Assembly (NCBI GenBank): GCA_964552795.1
Contig: CAZKIO010000010.1
Span: forward strand, 28,764 to 92,763
Reading direction: 5' to 3'
Origin: JAEUHZ01 sp964552795
Lineage (GTDB): Bacteria; Planctomycetota; UBA1135; GCA-002686595
DNA length: 64,000 bases
In this document: positions 53,208 through 62,070 of the stretch, one piece after another
How positions within the stretch are numbered: position 1 is the stretch's first letter
How the letters are laid out: every line of letters begins with the position of its first letter
Program-made: the position numbers and the translations under genes
The notes under the pieces: generated by a model
What the model was told of the DNA's origin: nothing
The model's database searches: none
What the model saw: only the letters and a program-made list of their open reading frames with translations

Positions 53208-55634
53208 TCAGCGCAGCCAGCGCACGCTCACGCCGTTCGTCGTGTTGAACGTCGAGGCCGTGCAGAACGCCGCCGCGTTGCGGTACCAGACCTGGTAGTA
53301 CCGCTGCGCGCCGCCGGCCGGCACGAGCCCACGCACGGAGATCGCGAGGTCGCCCGCCTCGGGGTACGTCGCCACGCCGGCCGAGGCGGTCTTGCTGCCG
53401 ATGCGCAGGATCGTGCCGCCCGCGCAGCGCAATCCGTCACCGAACGCCGTCCCCGGAGCGGACGCGGCCGTGCCCTGGAAGAAGAGGCACGGCACGGTGC
53501 TCGGCATGTCCGTGGCCGTCAGCGTGAACGAGTCCGCGGTCGTGAACGGCGAACCCGTCGGCATCAAGACGGCGCCGTTCGTCACGGAGTTCGCGCAACC
53601 GCCGGGATGCGTGCCGAAGTTCGCGCACGGGCAGTTCCCGTACGAGCCGTCGCCGATGCAGTACAGCGTGGCGAGGTCCGGCTCGTAGTACGCGCCGCAG
53701 AAGGCATCGTCCGCGCCGGGGACGTTCTCCGACCACGCGACCGCGTACCACGCAATGCCCTGGTTCGACGTCGTGATGCAGCCCGAGATCTCGACGCCGA
53801 ACGTCGAGCCCGGCCCGGTCTCGATCGGCACGTGCGCCTCGTCGACGCGGATCGCGCCCTCGGCGTACGCGACGGTCGCGAGGAACGAGTCCGCCGACCC
53901 GGCCGTGCCGCCGCTCTCGTTGTAGCTGACGACGAAGCGCTGGCCGTTCGAGTCGGCCTCGGGCCAACTCTGGCCGCGCGCGGGGTCGAGCCCTTCGAGC
54001 GCGCTCAGGTTGGCCGACGCGAGCGTCGACGTGCCCGCCATCACGCGCACGGCGATGTCGGCGACACCGCCGCTCGAGCGCGTGTACGCGACGAGGTACG
54101 GCCGCGGTCCGGTGTCCCCGTCGAGCAGGCTCGACGGCGCGGGGAACGTCTCGTCGACGAGGAAGCTGTCGGAGATCGGGAACGCCGGTGCCGCCACGAT
54201 GCCGTCCCACGTGAGCTGCGCTCCCCAGGCGTCGTCGTTGCCGGTGGCGCGCGTCCAGGCGACGGTCCAGCGCTGCGTGTCGAGCGGCGGCCGTCCATTC
54301 GTCTTCGAGATGCGCGGATACCAGTCGTACGCGCTGGAGCTCTCCAGGTAGATCGTGCCGCCGACCGGGTTGCCGAAGGAGTCGATCAGGCGCGCCTGGA
54401 TGTCGGAATCGGTGACCAGCGAGTAGGTCCGCGACCACACGGCGAGGTAGAACGTCGGCCCGACGAGCGCCGGGTCGCCGCCGACGTCGACGTAGTAGTC
54501 CGAACCGCCGGCCTCGGCGTGCACGAGCATCCGGCCCCATTGGCTCGACGTGGGCGCGTAGCGCGCGCGGCACCACACCTGAACCGTCGCTCCCGGCGGG
54601 TTGACCGGCACCACGTTGGCGACCGTCAGGTACGTGCGGTGCAGCGCGTTGTAGGCGAGTCGCGCCCTGCCCCACGAGTCGTCCGTCGAGTCGACCCACA
54701 CGCCCGTTCCGGTGAGCGGCGTGCCGTACCACAGGTTGAGCGAGTAGACGTCGTCGTCGCTGGCGCTGAAGCGCATCGAGTACGCCGCCGCGAAGTTGCC
54801 GTCGCCGTCGCCGCCGGCGACGTCGGGCAGGTAGCACTCCTCGGTCCAGCCCTCGAGCGCGAACGTCGTGTACACCGGGTCGACGACGAGGGGATAGCGC
54901 GCGGACGCGACGAAGTCCGCGGGGAGCGTGATCGCGAGGCCGTTGTCCTCCGCGCGCGTCACGAGGTCGAGCCGCCGGCCGTCCGCGTCGATCGCGGTGG
55001 CGCTCCCGATGCGCACGCCGCCGTGCGCGCCGTCGAGCGCGAACCCGGAGGCTTCCGCGCGCAGCGCGAGCTGGGTGTCGAGCAACAGCCGGATCGTGAC
55101 GCCGCCCGCCGCGGCCGGCCGCGCGTCGAACTCGAAGGTCTGCTCGGCCTGCGCCGTGCCGAGGTGCCAGACCTCGCGGAACGAGCCGCGGTCGAGCACC
55201 ACGGACTGCTCGCGCCGCGTGACGCCGCGCACCGCGGGATCCAGCTCGCCCGAATCGTCGCTGGCGAGCACGCCGACGCGGACCGGGAAGTTGCGCGGCG
55301 CGCGCGAGCCCAGGAAGGGGATGTAGGTCGCTCCCTCGACGCCGAAGCTCGCCTTGTAGGTGCGGCCCCGCGCCCAGACGCGACCGTCGCCGGGCTCGTC
55401 GAGGTGCACGCGCGACCAGTCGACGAGGCCGGTCGGCACCCGGATCGGGTCCGCGTCGGGGACGCGCGCGCGCTCCGCCGATCGATGATCGGTGACGGGG
55501 TGCGGCAACGAGGCTGCGGCGGCCTGCACGGCGGCCTTGGGGTCGGGCAGGAAGGGGGGCGGGACGGGGATGGGCTTCGACTCCGTCTGGACGGCGGCGA
55601 GGACGAGTGCGGTGAGGGGAGCGAGGAGCGACAT
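53208..55634 (-). CDS. Large secreted beta-rich protein with shared C-terminal tail (808 aa)
   Basis: ATG 55634 (MSLLAPLTALVLAAVQTESK) gives a signal peptide. An N-terminal domain (residues about 70-255) with GATYIPFLGSRAPRNFPVRV and YPLVVDPVYTTF resembles the N-terminal domain of the FG-GAP giant at 4862-9406, whose equivalent ends YPIDVDPFLG. A beta-rich middle of about 400 residues without FG-GAP loops follows (GGDGDGNFAAAYSMRF, RTYLTVANVVPVNPP). Then comes the shared tail (53208 to about 53666): YCIGDG, CPCANFG, GCANSV, CLFFQGT, FGDGLRCAGGT, YYQVWYRNAAAFCT. Probably exported and surface-attached; the function is unknown. Confidence 0.82.
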   Translation of the reverse strand: MSLLAPLTALVLAAVQTESKPIPVPPPFLPDPKAAVQAAAASLPHPVTDHRSAERARVPDADPIRVPTGLVDWSRVHLDEPGDGRVWARGRTYKASFGVEGATYIPFLGSRAPRNFPVRVGVLASDDSGELDPAVRGVTRREQSVVLDRGSFREVWHLGTAQAEQTFEFDARPAAAGGVTIRLLLDTQLALRAEASGFALDGAHGGVRIGSATAIDADGRRLDLVTRAEDNGLAITLPADFVASARYPLVVDPVYTTFALEGWTEECYLPDVAGGDGDGNFAAAYSMRFSASDDDVYSLNLWYGTPLTGTGVWVDSTDDSWGRARLAYNALHRTYLTVANVVPVNPPGATVQVWCRARYAPTSSQWGRMLVHAEAGGSDYYVDVGGDPALVGPTFYLAVWSRTYSLVTDSDIQARLIDSFGNPVGGTIYLESSSAYDWYPRISKTNGRPPLDTQRWTVAWTRATGNDDAWGAQLTWDGIVAAPAFPISDSFLVDETFPAPSSLLDGDTGPRPYLVAYTRSSGGVADIAVRVMAGTSTLASANLSALEGLDPARGQSWPEADSNGQRFVVSYNESGGTAGSADSFLATVAYAEGAIRVDEAHVPIETGPGSTFGVEISGCITTSNQGIAWYAVAWSENVPGADDAFCGAYYEPDLATLYCIGDGSYGNCPCANFGTHPGGCANSVTNGAVLMPTGSPFTTADSFTLTATDMPSTVPCLFFQGTAASAPGTAFGDGLRCAGGTILRIGSKTASAGVATYPEAGDLAISVRGLVPAGGAQRYYQVWYRNAAAFCTASTFNTTNGVSVRWLR

Positions 55635-55892
55635 GGTGTTCTCCGGGGGTTCGAGCTCGGACGTCGGTGTCCGAACGGAGCCTCGGAGGGGCGGCGGATG
55701 CGGCGCTTACCGCAATTCCGGCCGGGGTCGGGTGGCAGTCGCTCGCGCATCTGGGCAGGCGGCGGGACTGCCTGTCGAGCCGCAGGAACACCCGGCAGGT
55801 CCCGCTGGATTCATGCTGCGCGCACTCCCGCGACTACCCCGTCGCAACCATGTCGTGCGGCGCGCGACCCTCCTCCTCGCCGCGATCCGCGC

Positions 55893-58367
55893 TCAGGCCA
55901 CCGTCGCTCGCCCATTCATCGACGCCCGATAGCCCCAGACGACGAGCAGGCCGAAGACGAGCAGGCTGATCAGCCCCGACGCGAAGTACCAGTCCCCGGG
56001 GCGCAGGGTGATTGCTTGGGAGGTGAGCGTCCCGAGCACGCCCATGAACGCCAGGACGGCCATGAATCCGAAGCGGGTCAACAGGAAGAGGTAGCCCGCC
56101 AACACGCCGAGCGTCGCGGCGATCGTCGCAGGGTCCTCGAACTTCCATCCACCGAAGAGCAGCACCGTCAGTGCGAGCCAGATCACGTTCCCCAACCACG
56201 CGCGTCGCACCAGCGTTCGAGTCGCGACGAGCAAGGCCAGGATGATCCCCCCGAACATGACGGTGTCGCCCCAGAAGTGGGCGACCAGGAACAGCGTCTG
56301 GATCGGACTGCTGATGCCCGTGATCCCGAGCAATGGCCCCGCCACCCACGGCTGGAGCCCGAGCGCCGCGAGTCCCGCGCCGACCAGCAGGACCACCAGG
56401 GTCGCGCACAGTCCCGCGAACACACCGACCAGGACCTCGCGGCCGACGGCCGGGTCTTGGAATCGACCTTCGAGCAGCCTGGTCCAGGAGATCAGCGCTC
56501 CGGGCCAGTGACGTCGGGCAAAAGGCTCCAGCGCCAGGAAGAAGAGGAACACTCTCAGCGCCGTGCCCGCCGAGATCGCCAGCACATGGAAGAGCGAACT
56601 GCCGAACCCCTGCGGGTCCGTGGGGATGACTCCGTCGAAGGCGAGCACCAGGTGCGTCGCCATGGCGAACCCGCCGACCACCAACGCGCCGGACAGGTAG
56701 GCGCGCTTCTGGCGCAGGTTCCGCCAGGCGACCACGGCCGCGACGGCCGTGAGCCCCAGGATCACCCAAGCCGTGCCATCGCCGGTCGGAGCCGGCGGCC
56801 ATCCGACCGACCGATCGCCGTCGAGCACCTCGAACTGCACCGCGCGACCGTCCAGCGCCGCGCCCTGCACGCGCCACGGGCCGTCGCCCAGTTTCCAGGC
56901 GCGTCGCTCGGCCGCATTCGTGCGCGGCACGAATTCCGGGTCGATCGCGACGGCGGACTGCATGTCGAGCCCGGCGAGCGCGAAGAGTCGCGACCAATCC
57001 ACCTCGCTCCCGGGCACGGCCCTTCCTATGGACGTGGGCCAATGCGTCCACGACACGAGCTTCCCGCCCGCGTCGAGCACCACGTGCGCGGTCCCGGCCG
57101 ACGGCATCGGGTCGAACACGCTCACGAATCCTCCGGCCGGAGCGAAGGCCTGCGCCGCCAGCCGGGTGTGGCGCAGCAGCGCCTGCAAGCCGAGCGCCGG
57201 CGCCCCCTCGTTCCCGCCGACGCCCGCGGGAAGGAACGTGTTCTCCAGCGTGTACCAGTGCACCTCGAACTCGGGCGCCGGCTCGCCGGTCAATTGGATG
57301 AACATCTCCCGCGTGCGCTCGTCCAGCACGGCGGGCGCCTTGCCATAGGAGACGCCGAGGCGGTCGAGGTACGCCGTGCGCGCGAACGCGAAGCCGACGA
57401 ACAGGAGCAAGCTACCCACCGCGAGCACGAGTGCCGCGCGCGCGGATAGCCTCCCCTTCACCTCGGCCGCCGCGACGACCTCCGGCGCCGGCGTCTGTCC
57501 GCGGGCGAGCGCGGCGGCGAGCGGATCGCCGCCCGGCATGCCGCGCGCCACCTCGAGCACGCTGGCCGGCCGCTGCAACGGATCGCGCGCGAGGCAGCGC
57601 GTGAGCATCGCGTCGACCAGCGGCTCGATCTCGCTGAGCACGCTCGACGGCGGGCTCGGCGGTCCTTCTTCGTGTTCGCGCCGCAGCTCTTCGATCGTGC
57701 GCCCGCGCAGCGCTCGGCGGCCGGTGTAGAGCTCGTAGAGCACGAGGCCGAGCGCATACACCTCCGAGCGTTCGTCGACGGGCAGGCCCGCGAGCTGTTC
57801 GGGCGCCATGTACTGCGGCGTCCCGGCCATGGCGCTCGAGCCGCTGGCCTCCACGGAGACCGCCAACCCGAAGTCGGTGAGCTTCACCCGCCCCTCGCCG
57901 TCGAGCATCACGTTGGCGGGCTTGAGGTCCCGGTGCAGCACGCCGCGCCGATGCGCCTCGGCGAGGCCGGCGCAGATCTGCTGTCCGATCTCGGCCGCCT
58001 TCTCGTGCGGCAGGCGTCCGATGCGCCGGATGAGGCTCGCGAGGTCTTCGCCGTCGACGAACTCCATCGAGAGGAAGTGGCGTCCCTGGACCTCGCCGAT
58101 GTCGTGCACGCGCGCGACGTTCGGATGCGTGACCTCGCGCGCGTGCCGCACCTCGGATCGAAAGCGCTCCAGCCCGCCCTCGCGCTCGGCGAGATGCGGC
58201 GGCAGGAACTTGAGCGCGACGGGTTGGCCGAGAACGAGGTCGTCAGCAAGGTAGACCTGCCCCATCCCTCCCTCGCCGACGAGGGCGATCACGCGATAGC
58301 GGCCGATCAGGATCTCGCCCGGGGAGAATTCCCCTTCGAAGGATGAGCTGGCGGGCTTGGAGGGCAT
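55893..58367 (-). CDS. Polytopic membrane Ser/Thr protein kinase (824 aa)
   Basis: A PknB-type kinase domain at about residues 20-275: Gly loop ALVGEGGMGQVY, ATP-binding Lys in VALKFLPP, catalytic loop HRDLKPANVML, TDFGLAVS, and MAPEQLAG; all key residues are present. After a span at about residue 315 comes an extracytoplasmic domain, then about ten further membrane helices to the C-terminus (LVVWGYRASMNGRATVA), unusual for kinases with a single membrane span. Start ATG 58367 (MPSKPASSSFEGEF) is preferred to 58403. It phosphorylates unknown targets, and the multi-span C-terminus may sense membrane or small-molecule signals (inference). Its 5' side is directly followed by a truncated TPR fragment. 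Confidence 0.88.
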   Translation of the reverse strand: MPSKPASSSFEGEFSPGEILIGRYRVIALVGEGGMGQVYLADDLVLGQPVALKFLPPHLAEREGGLERFRSEVRHAREVTHPNVARVHDIGEVQGRHFLSMEFVDGEDLASLIRRIGRLPHEKAAEIGQQICAGLAEAHRRGVLHRDLKPANVMLDGEGRVKLTDFGLAVSVEASGSSAMAGTPQYMAPEQLAGLPVDERSEVYALGLVLYELYTGRRALRGRTIEELRREHEEGPPSPPSSVLSEIEPLVDAMLTRCLARDPLQRPASVLEVARGMPGGDPLAAALARGQTPAPEVVAAAEVKGRLSARAALVLAVGSLLLFVGFAFARTAYLDRLGVSYGKAPAVLDERTREMFIQLTGEPAPEFEVHWYTLENTFLPAGVGGNEGAPALGLQALLRHTRLAAQAFAPAGGFVSVFDPMPSAGTAHVVLDAGGKLVSWTHWPTSIGRAVPGSEVDWSRLFALAGLDMQSAVAIDPEFVPRTNAAERRAWKLGDGPWRVQGAALDGRAVQFEVLDGDRSVGWPPAPTGDGTAWVILGLTAVAAVVAWRNLRQKRAYLSGALVVGGFAMATHLVLAFDGVIPTDPQGFGSSLFHVLAISAGTALRVFLFFLALEPFARRHWPGALISWTRLLEGRFQDPAVGREVLVGVFAGLCATLVVLLVGAGLAALGLQPWVAGPLLGITGISSPIQTLFLVAHFWGDTVMFGGIILALLVATRTLVRRAWLGNVIWLALTVLLFGGWKFEDPATIAATLGVLAGYLFLLTRFGFMAVLAFMGVLGTLTSQAITLRPGDWYFASGLISLLVFGLLVVWGYRASMNGRATVA

Positions 58368-58399
58368 TGGTGCGGGACGATAGCAGCGCCCAACGGCGG

Positions 58400-58530
58400 A
58401 CACTCGAACTCGTTGGCAGCTTCGTAGAGCTTCTTCTGCTTGAGGTAGACGACGCCGAGGTTGTTGTGCGCCGGCCCGTAGAAGAGGTCCTTCGTGAGCG
58501 TCTCGCGCGCAACGGGGTCGGCCTGGTGCA
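58400..58530 (-). pseudogene. TPR protein, internal fragment
   Basis: The minus strand encodes ADPVARETLTKDLFYGPAHN, then NLGVVYLKQKKLYEAANEFE, one and a half tetratricopeptide repeats in the style of planctomycete TPR proteins. It has no start and runs straight into sequence next to the kinase start, then stops making sense. The other end abuts an integrase fragment on the opposite strand. It is a leftover of a gene destroyed by recombination at this point. Confidence 0.5.
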
Positions 58531-58681
58531 GGCGCAGCGGCTGCTCGGGCACTCGGACCCGAAGCTGACCGCGAAGCACTACGTCGCGTTGGAAACCAAA
58601 GACCTCAGGGCCGCCATGGAGGGGCTGGCCCCGAAGAAGGAGAAGCAAGCATTGGAACGCGGAGAACGTCAGAGCAGATGA
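58511..58681 (+). pseudogene. Tyrosine recombinase (phage-type integrase), C-terminal fragment
   Basis: The frame contains GLVQAQRLLGHSDPKLTAKH, then YVALETKDLRAAMEGLAP, the final catalytic segment of tyrosine recombinases: the LLGHSD motif and the Tyr in HYVALE. The Arg/His residues and the whole N-terminal part are missing. It ends at a stop at 58679-58681. The open frame reaches back to 58343, but those residues are antisense of the TPR fragment. It marks an old integration event. Confidence 0.65.
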
Positions 58682-58756
58682 TCCAGGGACCTCGAGGCCA
58701 AGATCGCGGGCATCCGGGCCCGGGAGGAGAGGCGCAAGGCGCGCCGCGACCCGGCG

Positions 58757-58960
58757 GTGCGGCAGGTGCTGGTGGCGGTGAAGGCGTGCGACAAGGCGCT
58801 GGGAGAGTCGCGGGACCCGGTGCTGCGCGGGGCGGTGGAGGAGGCGCGGGTGGGGCTGGCGGCGTGCCTGGGGACGCACGGGATCGTCATGCCCCAGGTG
58901 GGGACGGCGGCGAAGCCGCGTGGCCGCAAGCCCAAGTCGGCAGCGGCGCGGGCGTCCTGA
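58757..58960 (+). CDS. Small Ala/Arg-rich protein next to the integrase fragment (67 aa)
   Basis: GTG 58757 begins VRQVLVAVKACDKALGESRD, followed by PVLRGAVEEARVGLAACLG, a helical segment, and a basic end PRGRKPKSAAARAS that resembles a DNA-binding tail. The same frame is open from 58682, just after the integrase stop, with EAKIAGIRAREERRKARRDP upstream, so the real start may be earlier. Small genes of this type follow integrases in mobile elements. No family was identified. It may be intact or a relic. Confidence 0.45.
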   Translation: MRQVLVAVKACDKALGESRDPVLRGAVEEARVGLAACLGTHGIVMPQVGTAAKPRGRKPKSAAARAS

Positions 58961-59151
58961 GCGGCGGGGCGGACCGCTGGCGCACTACGACCCAGTCGCT
59001 GGCTCATGTGAGCGGCGCGGCTGCCTGGGAAGCAGGGCGGCGACTCTCTCGGGCCGGTGGGGGTGACCCTGCTGGCCCCCTTCCTCGTAGGGGGTGGCCA
59101 CGCCGCTGCACCGGGCGAGCAGTCCGGCATGGTTGAGGACAACGGTCGTCG

Positions 59152-60912
59152 TCACGGGCGCCAAGCCAGCGCCAGCCCGTTCGAGAGGTTGTAGGTCTCG
59201 GGCGCACAGAAACTCGCCGCATCGCGGTACCAGATCTGATAGGTCCGCACGGCGCCGACCGTGCACAGTCCCTTCACGGACACCGAGGGCTCGCCCGGTC
59301 CAGGGTACTGGGATGTGCCAGAGACGTGCGGCTGGATGCCCAACCGGATTATCGTTCCTCCTGTGCAACGCAAGCCGTCGCCGAGGACAGCGCCGAGTCC
59401 GCTGTTGAATTGAGCAGTGCCCTGAAAGTAGAGGCCGGGGCCATTCGTCATTCCTGATCCCATCAAGACAAGCGTGTCACTTGAGATGCTAGGGATACCC
59501 GTGGCCTGCAGGTGCGCACCCTCGCCCGTAGAGTTCAGGCATCCCGCATGCGCTCCAGTCACGGAAGTGTTGCCACATGGGCAGGGCGTCGCAGACCCAT
59601 CACCAAGACAGTACTGCATGCTGCTCGGCCCGGAAGGGTCTGTGAGGAAGATGTCGGCCGAGTTATTCGTATCATCGCGGACGAGATTCGTTGCGTAGCT
59701 TCCATAGACCACAAACGATCCATCCCCAGGAAGCGCCGTCCAACCACTCGCGCCATTACTTGGCAGCCCTCCCGATCCAACGCTGACTCGTTGGACCGTT
59801 CCGTTCCACGAGTCGAATACGAAGATGTCTGCCCCGGAACCGCCGGGAACGATGCTCGTGGATTCGCTGTAGTACGCCACGAACTGACCATCGGTGGAAA
59901 TGGCGGGCGATGTGCTCGCCCCATCCGCTTCGCCACCAGAGAATGTCACGCTGACGCGTGATATCGTACCCGAGGACAGGTCTCGCAGGAAGATATCGCC
60001 ATAGCCATTTGAATCCCCTGAGACCAAGTTAGATGCATAGCTTTCGAACGCAACGAAAGTGCCGTTGCCAGACACGCGGGGCGCAAACGTGCTGTTATTT
60101 CCTTGAGATCCGGACGACGATGTGCTGACACGCGTAACCGTTGCCAAGAAGCGGTCATAGACAAATGCATCTTGGCACAGATTTGTATCGCCGACCACGA
60201 GGTTGCTGGCATGGCTGGTGAAGGCTACGAATCGCCCATCTGCGGAGATAGATGCATCAGTACTGGATCCATTGGCTTGTGAACCTGATGCGTCAACGCT
60301 CACACGGGTGATCGAGCCAGTTGCTAGGTCGCGCACAAACACGTCCGCGACCGCGTTCGTGTCGCCTGCGACAAGGTTTGTCGCGCTGCTGTGGAATGCG
60401 ACAAACCGTCCATCAGTCGAAATCCAAGGCGCACCGCTTAGGCCATTGCTTTGCACGCCTGCCGCACTAACGCTAACACGCATCGTTGATCCGGTCAGTC
60501 GATCATGCACGAAGATGTCCTCGACCCCGTTCGTGTCGCCGCTCACGAGGTTCGGGGCGGTGCTTGTGAACGCCACCACCTGCCCGTTCCCGTTGATCGC
60601 AGGGGATGTGCTGGCGCCAGTGGCCTGCAGGCCGCTGCTGTCGACACTGACGCGGACCGTAGTGCCAGTCTGAAGGTCGCGTACAAAGATGTCGGCCTGG
60701 GAGTTTGTGTCGCCGGGCACAAGATCCGGAGCGCTACTGCTGAACGCGACGAACCGTCCATCGGCCGAGACGACAGGGCTGGTGCTGGATCCGCTGGCCT
60801 GAGTGCCAGAGCTATCGACGCTCACCCTGGTCGTCGTCTGCGCGGAGATGGGCTGGGGGGCTGCAATCCAGGTCGAAGTCAGGAGCAGCGCGGCTGCGAG
60901 GCTACGAGACAT
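59152..60912 (-). CDS. Secreted TolB-like propeller protein with shared C-terminal tail (586 aa)
   Basis: Signal peptide SRSLAAALLLTSTWIAAPQP and ISA. About eight near-identical repeats of about 48 residues follow, each with SADGRFVAFSS or STDGRFVAFHS, a LVxGDTN turn and DIFVRDLxTG, then TRVSVDxSG. This is the WD40/TolB-type blade often annotated in Planctomycetota and Myxococcota surface proteins. The shared tail (59152 to about 59620) closes the protein: YCLGDG, CPCGNTS, GCLNS, GLYFQGT, LGDGLRCTGGT, TYQIWYRDAASFC, YNLSNG. GC content is lower than in the centre of the window, and the repeats could expand or shrink by recombination. The function is unknown. Confidence 0.82.
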   Translation of the reverse strand: MSRSLAAALLLTSTWIAAPQPISAQTTTRVSVDSSGTQASGSSTSPVVSADGRFVAFSSSAPDLVPGDTNSQADIFVRDLQTGTTVRVSVDSSGLQATGASTSPAINGNGQVVAFTSTAPNLVSGDTNGVEDIFVHDRLTGSTMRVSVSAAGVQSNGLSGAPWISTDGRFVAFHSSATNLVAGDTNAVADVFVRDLATGSITRVSVDASGSQANGSSTDASISADGRFVAFTSHASNLVVGDTNLCQDAFVYDRFLATVTRVSTSSSGSQGNNSTFAPRVSGNGTFVAFESYASNLVSGDSNGYGDIFLRDLSSGTISRVSVTFSGGEADGASTSPAISTDGQFVAYYSESTSIVPGGSGADIFVFDSWNGTVQRVSVGSGGLPSNGASGWTALPGDGSFVVYGSYATNLVRDDTNNSADIFLTDPSGPSSMQYCLGDGSATPCPCGNTSVTGAHAGCLNSTGEGAHLQATGIPSISSDTLVLMGSGMTNGPGLYFQGTAQFNSGLGAVLGDGLRCTGGTIIRLGIQPHVSGTSQYPGPGEPSVSVKGLCTVGAVRTYQIWYRDAASFCAPETYNLSNGLALAWRP

Positions 60913-60989
60913 GGGGGAACTCCAGGTGGGCGGGGCTGACTCGCACGCCCAACAGGGCGTGCAGCGAGCCCCCGTTCAGATCGGAGACT

Positions 60990-61235
60990 CTACAGGGAAA
61001 CGCTCGCCAGCGGGGGCCTCGGGGCGGTCATTGCCCTGGCCGCGATCCACGTGCGCGCACGCTGCGCGTCCGGATTCAGGGCCGGTCTCAGCTCGCGCCG
61101 CAGCCGAGCCTCCAGTTCCCGGGCCGCAGCCCCGCCCTCCGCCTCGGGAAGCCGGAACGAACGACGGTTCGCGAGGCAGGCCCACATGGCGGCTTTCCCG
61201 GCGGTCGAACGTTGGACGCGCTCCCCCGCTTGACG
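60990..61235 (-). pseudogene. C-terminal remnant of an unknown gene
   Basis: On the minus strand the frame CRQAGERVQRSTAGKAAMWA, then CLANRRSFRLPEAEGGAAAR, and a RELEARLRRELRPALNP end has coding-like helical composition and a stop at 60990. It lacks a clear start, and a longer version to 61490 runs into the neighbouring gene. The region 60913-61305 has no better candidate. The family was not recognised. Confidence 0.3.
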
Positions 61236-61305
61236 GCACGTCGCGGGCAGGCTGCAATCCCAACTCCACCCCGGTGGCCATCCAAACGGGGGGAGGGGCA
61301 ACCAG

Positions 61306-61932
61306 ATGTCAGGAAGTCGACGCCGAGGCACTGCCGAGCGAAAGCCTCTGTCGCCATACGGGTACTCTCTAGAACTTGAGATGGCGCTTGAGAATCTCTT
61401 TGGGCCGAAAGGCAACTGGCGAGGTACGGCCGCAGCCTTCGAGGACGTGGGAAGCGTGCGACATGCTCTGCAGTCGGCGATCAAGCGCATTCGAAAGCGT
61501 GGGCGCGAACTGGCCTACTACGATGATCGTCTTCAGATGCTCCTAGATCTGGATCTCGATGGGCTCGAACGTGCCTCGAGACGCCTTGGCAAGTACGCGG
61601 GGTCAGAGCTAGATGTAATTAGTCGGTTTCTTGGTCTGGTGGCTCATCTGCTCGGCTACGATTGGCTCGAAGGCAATCCGAATAGAAGTGTAATTTACTA
61701 CCAGACTGCGGCGCAGCAGAAGAAAGACGACACGCTACGCCATCCTCCACGGACCGAGGGCGATGTCAGCCTCGTGTGGAAGAAAAAATACGAAGTTGTC
61801 AAGCACCTTTATGCGTCCGGGTTGCGCGCAGCGCAAATCTCCGAGATCATGAACCTGCCGATCGTAGTGGTGAAGAACATCTTGGTTCGCGCCGAAGCGG
61901 TCAGCCGAGATGACAATCTATACAAGCGTTGA
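61306..61932 (+). CDS. Unknown protein with a helix-turn-helix-like C-terminus (208 aa)
   Basis: ATG 61306 (MSGSRRRGTAERKPLSPYGY). Predicted helical, with LEMALENLFGPKGNWRGTAA, HALQSAIKRIRKRGRELAYY and a central ISRFLGLVAHLLGYDWLEG. The C-terminal VKHLYASGLRAAQISEIMN followed by LPIVVVKNILVRAEAVS has the spacing of a helix-turn-helix. The gene is clearly AT-richer than the genomic background and sits among remnants, so horizontal transfer is likely. No enzymatic motif was recognised. It may be a phage or element-borne regulator (inference). Downstream, at 61987-62052, is a 21-codon minus-strand tail reading AEAHLASIIERPALKRDR, probably another gene relic. Confidence 0.55.
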   Translation: MSGSRRRGTAERKPLSPYGYSLELEMALENLFGPKGNWRGTAAAFEDVGSVRHALQSAIKRIRKRGRELAYYDDRLQMLLDLDLDGLERASRRLGKYAGSELDVISRFLGLVAHLLGYDWLEGNPNRSVIYYQTAAQQKKDDTLRHPPRTEGDVSLVWKKKYEVVKHLYASGLRAAQISEIMNLPIVVVKNILVRAEAVSRDDNLYKR

Positions 61933-62070
61933 GCGTAGCAGTTCGGGGAGACCCACTCCCCGGCCTAACCGGCCAGCCTGTTGGGTTCAGCGGTCGCGCT
62001 TGAGCGCGGGCCGCTCGATGATGCTGGCGAGGTGCGCCTCGGCGACCGGCGCCTACTACCGCAATAACAT

